Origin: CAZVFX01 sp964626565 | Lineage (GTDB): Bacteria > Myxococcota_A > UBA9042 > CAIXZC01 | NCBI GenBank assembly: GCA_964626565.1 | Contig: CAZVFX010000053.1 | Location: forward strand, 1-46,746 | Length of the DNA stretch: 46,746 nt | Reading direction: 5' to 3' | Shown: in pieces, positions 1-6,868 of the stretch | Layout of the letters: every line of letters begins with the position of its first letter | Position numbering within the stretch: the first letter of the stretch is position 1 | Notes under the pieces: generated by a model | Seen by the model: only the letters and a program-made list of their open reading frames with translations | The model's database searches: none | What the model was told of the DNA's origin: nothing | Made by a program: the position numbers and the translations under genes

Positions 1-116
1 ACTAATTAGGTTGGTCGATGTACGGTGTGGCCGGGGAGTGTGGTGGGACATTTCTGGAAGGAGTAGATAGGGTGGGCCTCGAACAAACCATGGTATCTTT
101 CGATCTGCCCTGCGGT

Positions 117-311
117 TTACAGAATCGCATATTCAGACCTCGTCTTGCGACCCTGATAGCACCGCCAGCACGCAGACCTTTTCTTCTCAAACGCGTTTGA
201 ATCCACATACCTCTCCAAACACTCCTCGACGCTCAGACGTTTCTTCTTTGCCCGACAGTAAAACACGGTCGAGGCGGTAAGGCGCTCCGCCGCTTCGCTT
301 GCCCTTCGCAT
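117..311 (-). CDS. Small Cys-motif protein, 64 aa, function unknown
   Basis: I do not recognise the family. The start at 311 is preferred over upstream ATGs because GGAGG lies 8 nt before it on the minus strand; the longer 111-aa reading to 452 has no ribosome site. The protein is basic and has four cysteines, one near residue 19, one near 31, then a C-W-R-C pair at 48-51, a spacing that could bind a metal or form a small zinc finger. Around them lie a short helix-like segment (LSVEECLERYVDSNAF) and a basic tail. No signal peptide or membrane segment is seen. It is divergent from the FadL-like gene. The ribosome site and the ordered Cys pattern argue for a real gene, but homologues would be needed to be sure. 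Confidence 0.5.
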   Translation of the reverse strand: MRRASEAAERLTASTVFYCRAKKKRLSVEECLERYVDSNAFEKKRSACWRCYQGRKTRSEYAIL

Positions 312-445
312 GATGCCTACCTCCTGCCTCATACCGGAAGCGTCACTGATGCCCCAACCCGTGTGTCTTCTCATCTGCAACAATGAGCACGATTCCCGCA
401 TAGTCAAGGGGCGGGGGGCATTGTCCGGGAGGCTGGGCCTACTGA

Positions 446-473
446 TTGACATACAATGACGGTTCTATATACT
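446..473 (+). promoter_or_regulatory. Promoter of the FadL-like gene
   Basis: TTGACA at 446-451 and TATACT at 468-473 with a 16-nt spacer form a near-consensus sigma-70 promoter. Transcription would begin near 480, so the ATG at 456 lies upstream of the transcript and cannot be the start codon. The ribosome site AAGGAG (487-492) and ATG at 501 follow directly. Confidence 0.65.
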
Positions 474-500
474 TCCCCGGCAGATCAAGGAGCGGTACGA

Positions 501-1787
501 ATGCCTGCCACCAACATTCATGCCAGGGAATCTTGCTTCTTACAAACCTTCGCCGGGGGACTAGTAGCCGCGCTGCTGCTGGCGTCCCCCTTTGCCTCTG
601 CTGACCCGGGCGACACACTGGGCCTGTCATGGCAGGGCAGGGGCGGTGCCGGGGCCGCGGTGGCAGGCGTCGAGAACTTCTCCGCTGCCTACTATAACCC
701 CGCCAATCTCGGCTTTGCCGCAGGTCCGGGCGGCTCCGTCTCGTTCCTTCAGGTGATCTCCGAGTTGGAACCCGGCAAAGCAGGCGCCTCCGAAGGAGGC
801 TTCATCGAGGCGGGCGTGCTCCTCCCCCTACTCGACATCTCCGGCCTGCCTCCAGTTTGGCTAGGCTTGGGCGTCCTGACCCCGGCAACCGGCTTCTACG
901 AAATCGACCTTTACGATGACATCGAACCGGCGTACCCGCTGTTCAGCTCCCGGGAGCGGCGGCTCCTACTCGCCGCCGCGGCCGGCGCAAAGCTGTTCGA
1001 CTTTCTCGCCGTCGGTGCAGGCTTCGAGATGCTGCCTACCGTAAAAACCGACGTGAACCTCGACCTGGCTAACCCGGAAGGACATAATGAGCTCCACGTG
1101 GAAGTGGGGTACCGCCTGAGTCCCACGGCGGGGGTCACCGTGCACCCCATGAACCAAATGAAGATCGGCATCTCCTACCGCGGCGAAAACCGCACCTGGC
1201 TGGACCTTCCCGTTGAGGTGCAAGCCGGAGGTATCCACCTCGAAGCGCTGGTAAATGCAGAAATGTACTACGTGCCTCACCGGGTAACAGCGGGAGTTGA
1301 GTGGTCCTTTACCGACTCCCTGGCTATCGAGGCGGACGTCGCCTGGCATCATGTCACCGGCTTCCCTTCCCCCGCCGCGGAAGTGTCGCTGCTGGATGAT
1401 GATGGCAACGACACCTTGGGCAGCACCGTCTTGCCCACCGGGTTCAACGATGTTCTCACGCCCTCCGTCGCCGTACGCTATGAACCGTCGTTCGGCCAGT
1501 TCACTGCCGGGTACCGGTTCTTCCCCTCCCCTCTGGACGAGCAAACGGGAGTCACCAACCTGCTCCACAACGACCATCACACCATCGCCACAGGGGGAAG
1601 ACTCACTCTGGCCGAGGGGTCCGGCAGGCCTACACGGTTCCTGCTGGCATACAGCGCCTTCGTGGACTACATGCCCAAAACCAGGGAATTCAAGGAAGAA
1701 GTAATGGTGGGCAACCCCGGCTATCCGAACCTGGTATACGGCGGTGCAAGATACGGGTTTTCCCTCGGGTTGGAGGTGGAGTATTAG
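501..1787 (+). CDS. FadL/OmpP1/TodX-like outer membrane protein
   Basis: This is a 428-aa outer-membrane beta-barrel of the FadL/OmpP1 family, which carries long-chain fatty acids or other hydrophobic molecules across the outer membrane. An N-terminal signal peptide (hydrophobic stretch ending near ASPFASA) is followed by a Gly-rich start of the mature protein. The family-like segment AAYYNPANLGF comes next; FadL proteins place an NPA motif here in the plug. Alternating polar/aromatic strands run to the end, which finishes in an aromatic residue as barrel proteins usually do. The start at 501 is chosen from AAGGAG 8 nt upstream and from the promoter at 446-473, which excludes the ATG at 456. 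The next gene starts on the base after its stop codon, so the two are probably translated together. The substrate is unknown. Confidence 0.8.
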   Translation: MPATNIHARESCFLQTFAGGLVAALLLASPFASADPGDTLGLSWQGRGGAGAAVAGVENFSAAYYNPANLGFAAGPGGSVSFLQVISELEPGKAGASEGGFIEAGVLLPLLDISGLPPVWLGLGVLTPATGFYEIDLYDDIEPAYPLFSSRERRLLLAAAAGAKLFDFLAVGAGFEMLPTVKTDVNLDLANPEGHNELHVEVGYRLSPTAGVTVHPMNQMKIGISYRGENRTWLDLPVEVQAGGIHLEALVNAEMYYVPHRVTAGVEWSFTDSLAIEADVAWHHVTGFPSPAAEVSLLDDDGNDTLGSTVLPTGFNDVLTPSVAVRYEPSFGQFTAGYRFFPSPLDEQTGVTNLLHNDHHTIATGGRLTLAEGSGRPTRFLLAYSAFVDYMPKTREFKEEVMVGNPGYPNLVYGGARYGFSLGLEVEY

Positions 1788-4058
1788 ATGAAACAAGGAC
1801 CTTCATGCGTATTTGTGCTTGCCCTGATGCTGGCCGTCGGCGCTTGCGGCGACACCGCATTCAAGGACAGCGACGGGGACGGCCTGTCGGACGAGCAGGA
1901 GTTGAAGCTCGGCACCCTCCCCGACAATCCCGACAGCGACGGCGACGGCATACTCGACGGCGAGGACGAATTCCCAACGAAGAAAACCAACGAAGGCAAG
2001 GTACAGATTGATGTCTCTACGACTGCCGCCGAACCAAACGAAGGAACCTGGAGCGCCAAGATAACCGTCGCGGTCTCCAACGAGAAAGAAGAGCCGCTTG
2101 CCGCATCGGTGTCTGCGACCTCCAATCTCGGTCACTTCGATGCGAACCCGTTTGCGCCTGAGGAGGCGGGGCGTTACCAGTCCACAATCTCCTCGAACGA
2201 CAACGGCGTCGCTGAAGTGCAGCTCAAAGTAAAGGTAGACGAAAAAGGAACCTACAGCGAGAAGCTCCTCGTCTACTTCCTCGACGACATTCCCCAACCC
2301 GGAATCAACCCGCCGCCATACGATGGGCTGGACGGCATCAACGGGTACTTGCGGGTATTTGTCGTTGACGGAGACAGTGCCGGCGATTCGAAGGCCTCCC
2401 CGCATCCGGTAGCGGACGTCTACGTTCAGGTACAATCATCCGATGATGAAGAACTCATCTGGGAAGGAAACAGCGCCGTCACCGGCATAGTGGACTTCTC
2501 CGCTGACGAACTGAAGGGTGCAGTGAACATCACCGCGGCAAAAGCGGGTTATCAGGCTTTCACGCTCATGGGAGTCAGTGCGGCCCACGTCTGCATCCCC
2601 CTTACACTTCTGGACCCGCTGCCGGGGGAGGTGGAGGAGCAGCGGGGCTCGGTGTACGGCTCGGTGATCGGATTTGATGGGGAGTTTGGTGTTACGCCGT
2701 TTGAAGACACTTCCTATCTTTCCGGGGCCGGAAACTGGAGCATGGGCATTATTCAGACGAGCTTGAAGAATGTGCCGCTTTCGTCCTTGAGCATGAGTTC
2801 GGTGCTGGCCTTCCCGCCCGGCTTCACCGACTGTGAAAAGAGTCTCACCGACTGCATCCCGCCCAACATGGTCATTTATGACCAGGACAGCCCGGAGATG
2901 GCGGAGTTCCGCATCGAAAACCTGGTCCCGGGGGAACTGCTCATAGTCGTGTTGGCCGGCTCGGGATACGATGTCCTCAACTCTATTCAGAATCCGTACG
3001 CGCTGAAATTCCAGCCCAGCGCCATGGGCATGGTCAAAGTCACAGTAAAGGCCGGGGAAGAGGTCCACGCAGATCTCCCCCTGACCCTCGACCTGGCCAA
3101 GCAGAAGGAAAAGGGCATCGGAGTCTTCCAGGTCAACCTGGGAGATTTTCCACCCGACCCGCTGACGTCGGCTCCTTTTGCCAACGGGCTCATGTTTCCA
3201 GTCATGTGGGTCGAGCCCTACGGGTACATCTGGGTAGATGTCAACGGAACCTACAACTTCCCCGACTACGAGAACCCCATGGAGGTGGTGTACCCGGACC
3301 CGAATCACGAGCTGTTCGCCGGCCTCGATCCCTTCTACCTCACCGTAGGTCTCGCCGGCCGCCGGGCGTTCCTCGGCGCAGATCCCCCCGGCTTCAGCAC
3401 CATCATCATCAGGGATCAGGCCCCGGCCGAACCGTTGGACATGAACAGCTACGACAAGTGGCTCCACTCGCCCATGGGAAAACTGCCGGCGCCACCGGAC
3501 CCCACACCGCCCAAGAAGTGCTCGGAGGGGACTATCGCCGAACCAGCCGGCGCTTGCGTCCAGGCCGACGTCCCGCCGGAGGAATACCAGCACTACATTC
3601 CGCTGGACCGGGTGGGCGGGACCCTGGGGGCCGACAGGAAAATCGAGTGGGAGCCGGTGAGCCAGCCGAAATTCGCCAACCTGTACCGAGTACGCATCGG
3701 CTATCTGGTGTCCGCTCCCAAGAGCATCTTCCCCGGGTACTCCATCGGCGGGCCTGATGCGTACGGGCTGTGGAACATCATCGCCCCCGGCGAGATGACC
3801 TCGTTTACGCTGCCGACGCTGCCGGAGGAGATTTATGGAGAAAAGGGGCTACTGAGGAACCGGGCACCAAATCTTGACGACGAAGACGCACCCCAGCGTT
3901 ACGCTGAAGACACCCTGGAAGTGGAGTTCAACGCGTATCACATGGGAGAGCTGAAGCCGTTCACCTATAACAACAACTTCGTGTTTGAGGACATCAACCT
4001 CAACTCGAACAACGTAAGCCTGGACAGTTATCCCTTCCGGATAGAGTTGGAGAAATGA
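1788..4058 (+). CDS. Lipoprotein with Ca-binding (thrombospondin type 3-like) repeats
   Basis: This 756-aa protein begins with a lipoprotein signal ending in V-G-A-C (lipid-carrying Cys20). Residues about 27-62 hold two DSDGDG-type Asp loops like those of thrombospondin type 3 / OmpA-linker calcium repeats. The remaining roughly 690 residues are not recognised; segments near 80-170 and 190-250 read like Ig-like or carboxypeptidase-regulatory beta-sandwich domains, which is inference. It is likely anchored in the outer membrane and exposed. Its ATG follows the stop of the FadL-like barrel with no gap, and its end overlaps murI by 4 nt, so the three genes read as one transcript. A role as surface partner of the barrel is possible but unproven. 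Confidence 0.75.
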   Translation: MKQGPSCVFVLALMLAVGACGDTAFKDSDGDGLSDEQELKLGTLPDNPDSDGDGILDGEDEFPTKKTNEGKVQIDVSTTAAEPNEGTWSAKITVAVSNEKEEPLAASVSATSNLGHFDANPFAPEEAGRYQSTISSNDNGVAEVQLKVKVDEKGTYSEKLLVYFLDDIPQPGINPPPYDGLDGINGYLRVFVVDGDSAGDSKASPHPVADVYVQVQSSDDEELIWEGNSAVTGIVDFSADELKGAVNITAAKAGYQAFTLMGVSAAHVCIPLTLLDPLPGEVEEQRGSVYGSVIGFDGEFGVTPFEDTSYLSGAGNWSMGIIQTSLKNVPLSSLSMSSVLAFPPGFTDCEKSLTDCIPPNMVIYDQDSPEMAEFRIENLVPGELLIVVLAGSGYDVLNSIQNPYALKFQPSAMGMVKVTVKAGEEVHADLPLTLDLAKQKEKGIGVFQVNLGDFPPDPLTSAPFANGLMFPVMWVEPYGYIWVDVNGTYNFPDYENPMEVVYPDPNHELFAGLDPFYLTVGLAGRRAFLGADPPGFSTIIIRDQAPAEPLDMNSYDKWLHSPMGKLPAPPDPTPPKKCSEGTIAEPAGACVQADVPPEEYQHYIPLDRVGGTLGADRKIEWEPVSQPKFANLYRVRIGYLVSAPKSIFPGYSIGGPDAYGLWNIIAPGEMTSFTLPTLPEEIYGEKGLLRNRAPNLDDEDAPQRYAEDTLEVEFNAYHMGELKPFTYNNNFVFEDINLNSNNVSLDSYPFRIELEK

Positions 4059-4864
4059 ACAAGCACGCAGCCATCGGCATTTTTGATTCAGGTATCGGCG
4101 GGCTCACCGTGGCCCGGGAGCTCTCCAGGCTTCTGCCGCGGGAGAACCTCATCTACCTGGGAGACACCGCCCGGTTGCCCTATGGAAGCAAGTCCTCCGA
4201 AACCGTGATCAAGTACGCGGTGCGCAACGTCTCCTTCCTGGCCCAGAGCGAACTGAAAGCTATCGTAGTGGCGTGTAACACAGTTTCCGCCGTGGCCCTC
4301 CCCGCGCTAAGAGAAATTGTCGACGTCCCGGTGCTGGGGGTGATCGCCCCGGGCGCCCGCGCCGCGGCCGCAGCATCACGAAACGGAGTCATCGGAATCA
4401 TCGGCCAGCCGGGCACCATACGATCCGGTCGCTACGAATCGGCGATCTTGCGCCTGAAACCAACTGCCAAGGTCTACTCCCGCCCGACCCCGCTGCTCGT
4501 CCCGCTGGCTGAAGAAGGGTGGGTGGGCAGCGATGCCGCATCCTTGATCCTCACCCAATATCTCGAGCCGCTGCTGTCTTGCAGCATCGACACCCTGGTC
4601 CTAGGCTGCACCCACTATCCTCTCTTCAAGGGGCAACTGGAAGGGATGTTCCGGGACGATCTGGGGGTAGACGTCGGACTGGTGGACTCAGCCGAGAGCC
4701 TTGCCTCGGAGTTACTCGACAAACTGAGTGAAGAAGATCTCCTGAGGCCCAACGGGGAACCGTCCCATCAGTTCTTCGCCACCGACTCCACCGAGACCTT
4801 TGTCAAGGTCGGAGCGGATTTCTGGGGTCAGGATTTTCCGACCGTCTTGCATGTAGATCTCTAG
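4055..4864 (+). CDS. murI: Glutamate racemase
   Basis: MurI converts L-glutamate to D-glutamate for peptidoglycan, without a cofactor, in the cytoplasm. The 269-aa length is typical. The hallmarks are visible: FDSGIGGLTV at the N-terminus with Asp11, LPYGSKS near 41-47, the first catalytic cysteine in VVACNTVSA (Cys74) and the second in LVLGCTHYPL (Cys185). The ATG overlaps the stop codon of the upstream lipoprotein by four bases (ATGA), which suggests translational coupling. A cell-wall precursor gene at the end of an outer-membrane operon is an uncommon pairing, but the identity is clear. Confidence 0.95.
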   Translation: MNKHAAIGIFDSGIGGLTVARELSRLLPRENLIYLGDTARLPYGSKSSETVIKYAVRNVSFLAQSELKAIVVACNTVSAVALPALREIVDVPVLGVIAPGARAAAAASRNGVIGIIGQPGTIRSGRYESAILRLKPTAKVYSRPTPLLVPLAEEGWVGSDAASLILTQYLEPLLSCSIDTLVLGCTHYPLFKGQLEGMFRDDLGVDVGLVDSAESLASELLDKLSEEDLLRPNGEPSHQFFATDSTETFVKVGADFWGQDFPTVLHVDL

Positions 4865-4937
4865 CTGGTAGAGTATTAGGCGGTAGGCGGTAGGAACAAA
4901 TAGCGGCTGATAGCCGACCGCGGATTGTGGATTGATT

Positions 4938-4966
4938 GTCATCCTGAGCGAAGTCGAAGGATCTCG
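4938..4966 (+). repeat. Interspersed repeat, copy 1 (CCTGAGCGAAGTCGAAGG type)
   Basis: This 29-nt element lies 74 nt after the murI stop. It shares the core CATCCTGAGC with copies at 6763-6790 and 12849-12877, all in the same orientation and all just after a stop codon. ATCCT near its start can pair with AGGAT near its end to form a small stem. Confidence 0.7.
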
Positions 4967-5008
4967 AACCAGCGCATTGTTGAGTGCTGATTCCCGGAGG
5001 TGCCGAAA

Positions 5009-5155
5009 ATGCGAATTTTCCTCGTCGTAACAGCCCTGTTCGTCCTGCTTCTGCCTGTCCGGGCGCTCGCCGCTTGCGGCGACGGCCCGGATTGCCGGGC
5101 CGGCCGCCTCTGCCCCCATGGGCAGGGCCTGGGATCCCTTTCAGATTTGCTATAA
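5009..5155 (+). CDS. 5' end of the Cys-rich MYXO-CTERM protein gene, cut by a scaffold gap
   Basis: An ATG at 5009 with GGAGG 8 nt upstream opens a reading frame with a clear signal peptide (MRIFLVVTALFVLLLPVRA) followed by ACGDGPDC. As assembled it stops at 5153-5155, just before the Ns. The 18 bases at 5078-5095 recur exactly at 5231-5248, after the gap, in the same codon phase. The bases beyond, 5096 to about 5140, look like an error-rich copy of 5249 to about 5293. I conclude that this is the true beginning of the gene at 5192-6772 and that the stop codon is an artefact of poor contig-end sequence. Confidence 0.7.
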   Translation: MRIFLVVTALFVLLLPVRALAACGDGPDCRAGRLCPHGQGLGSLSDLL

Positions 5156-5166
5156 AGACTTTCTAT

Positions 5167-5176
5167 NNNNNNNNNN
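5167..5176. other. Scaffold gap (10 N) with unreliable flanks
   Basis: Ten Ns join two contigs. The right flank opens with a G-run region (about 5202-5230) and the left flank repeats, with errors, sequence found again on the right. The contigs therefore appear to overlap, so the gap size is not real and 5096-5230 should not be trusted. Confidence 0.85.
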
Positions 5177-5191
5177 GTCGAACCGGCGTGT

Positions 5192-6772
5192 GTGGGCGTG
5201 GTGGGCGGGGGGCGGGGGGGGGGGGGTGGGGGCGACGGCCCGGATTGCGGGCCGTGCCTCGTCTGCACCGATGGACAGTGCGTGGGAGGCCCCAACGTGC
5301 TGTGCATGGACGACGACGACTGCGCCGGCGCCCAGGTGTGCAACGCCAACCCGGACAACGCCTGCTTCAACATGTGCGTCGCTGAGGGCGGTTGCGTCGA
5401 AGACGCCGAGTGCGAAGAGTGCCAGATGTGTATCGGTGGTGCGTGCGTCGGCGAAGCAGGGGTGAAATGCGTTTCCGACAACGAGTGCGGAGCCAATAAA
5501 TGGTGCAATGTCAACGCCGAGAATCCCTGCATGAACATGTGCCTTGACTTAGGAGCGTGCAACATCGACCAGGATTGCCTGGAGTGCCAATTGTGCGTTG
5601 GGGGCGAGTGCCTGGGCACCGGACTGCAGTGCCTCGATGATGACGGCTGCGAGGGGGACAAAACCTGTAACATCGATCCCGACGACCAGTGCAACAACAT
5701 GTGCACCACCGGCATGGAGTGCGAAGCCGCCGGAGATTGCGGTGCGTGCCAGGCCTGCATGGATGGACAGTGCGTCGATGCCGGCGTAATCCTGTGCGAA
5801 GACGACGACGACTGCAAGGCAACCCTGGGCACCATCTGCAAGGTGGACAACGACAACCCCTGCAACAACCAGTGCGTCCCCTACGTGGACTGCTTCGAAG
5901 ACTCCGACTGTGAGAACTGTGAAGCATGCCTCAGCGGCGAATGCAAGAGCAAGGGGCCCATGGAGTGCATGTCCGACAACCAGTGCCCTCCCGGCAAGAA
6001 GTGCCAGGTGGATGCCCAAGACGTATGCAAGAACAAGTGCGTCTCCTCGGGCTCCTGCAATGTCGATGACGATTGCGCCAAGTGCGAGTTGTGCATGGGC
6101 GGCGAATGCGTGGCGGCCGGGGAGGTGATGTGCGAGAGCGACGACGACTGCCCCGAGGGAGAAACGTGCGACATCAACCCGGACGACGAGTGCCAGAACG
6201 CTTGCGTGCCGCCCGCACCCGACTGTGAAGATGACGACGACTGCGGTGGTTGTGCCGTGTGTCTCAACGGCCAATGTGCGGGCACGGGAGAGGTGTTCTG
6301 TACGGAGGATGAACACTGCCCCGGAGAGCTGGTCTGTCACGTGGACCCGGAAGACCCTTGCAAGAACACCTGTGCTCCTCTGGCCCCCGATTGCGCAGTA
6401 GATGACGAGTGCGGCCCCTGCGAGGCGTGCCAGAACAGCATGTGCACAAACATCGGAGAAGTGCTGTGTACCTCCGACGACGACTGCGGAGGCAATGAGG
6501 TGTGCGGAAACGCCCCCGACAACCCCTGTATCGTCACCTGCGTAGAAGCTGTTCCGGAAGTGGACGTCACCATCGGCGAGGAAGACATCCAGGCCCAGCC
6601 GGAAGATATCGCAGCCAAGGACATTGGCGGCAACGGCGGCGGCGATGGCGATGGCGGCGGCGATAGCGGCGGATGCAGCTTCGCCGCAACCGGCTCCCCG
6701 CTGGCCGTGTGGCTCCTGGTTCTGGCGTTGCTCGCCGCACTCATGCGGCGGCGTTCAATTCTGTCATCCTGA
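5192..6772 (+). CDS. Cys-rich repeat protein with MYXO-CTERM-like tag (5' end displaced by gap)
   Basis: The reliable part runs from 5231. It contains eight imperfect repeats of about 55 residues, each with a C-x2-C-x2-G/S-x-C core (for example CEACLSGEC, CELCMGGEC) and an Asp-rich segment ending in a Cys (DDDDC). The C-terminus is Gly/Asp-rich, then GGCS, a hydrophobic helix (PLAVWLLVLALLAALM) and RRR. This is the layout of MYXO-CTERM sorting tags, in which the Cys is processed by a myxosortase and the protein is moved to the cell surface. The GTG at 5192 in the poly-G stretch is not the real start; the signal peptide is at 5009. The stop codon lies inside an interspersed repeat. The function is unknown; a disulfide-stabilised surface protein is likely. 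Confidence 0.75.
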   Translation: MGVVGGGRGGGGGGDGPDCGPCLVCTDGQCVGGPNVLCMDDDDCAGAQVCNANPDNACFNMCVAEGGCVEDAECEECQMCIGGACVGEAGVKCVSDNECGANKWCNVNAENPCMNMCLDLGACNIDQDCLECQLCVGGECLGTGLQCLDDDGCEGDKTCNIDPDDQCNNMCTTGMECEAAGDCGACQACMDGQCVDAGVILCEDDDDCKATLGTICKVDNDNPCNNQCVPYVDCFEDSDCENCEACLSGECKSKGPMECMSDNQCPPGKKCQVDAQDVCKNKCVSSGSCNVDDDCAKCELCMGGECVAAGEVMCESDDDCPEGETCDINPDDECQNACVPPAPDCEDDDDCGGCAVCLNGQCAGTGEVFCTEDEHCPGELVCHVDPEDPCKNTCAPLAPDCAVDDECGPCEACQNSMCTNIGEVLCTSDDDCGGNEVCGNAPDNPCIVTCVEAVPEVDVTIGEEDIQAQPEDIAAKDIGGNGGGDGDGGGDSGGCSFAATGSPLAVWLLVLALLAALMRRRSILSS

Positions 6773-6790
6773 GCGAAGCCAAAGAATCCC
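6763..6790 (+). repeat. Interspersed repeat, copy 2
   Basis: It shares the first 17 bases (GTCATCCTGAGCGAAG) with the copy at 4938 and then diverges. It overlaps the end of the Cys-rich gene and supplies its last two serine codons and TGA stop, which suggests that the element inserted into, or evolved over, the gene end. Confidence 0.65.
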
Positions 6791-6868
6791 CTCCCTCAAT
6801 TGCCCCATAAATTGCCTCCTCCGCCGGGCGGGCTTATCCTTTAGCAGAACGTAGGCCCGGGTAGTCAA

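Noticed and set aside
2436..3593. Minus-strand ORF (385 aa) in the lipoprotein gene
   Set aside because: It is antisense to a frame with signal peptide and lipobox and shows no recognisable domain.
5202..5230. G-quadruplex or functional poly-G tract
   Set aside because: It lies at a contig end next to the Ns and disappears if the contigs are joined at their shared 18-mer, so it is most likely a sequencing artefact.
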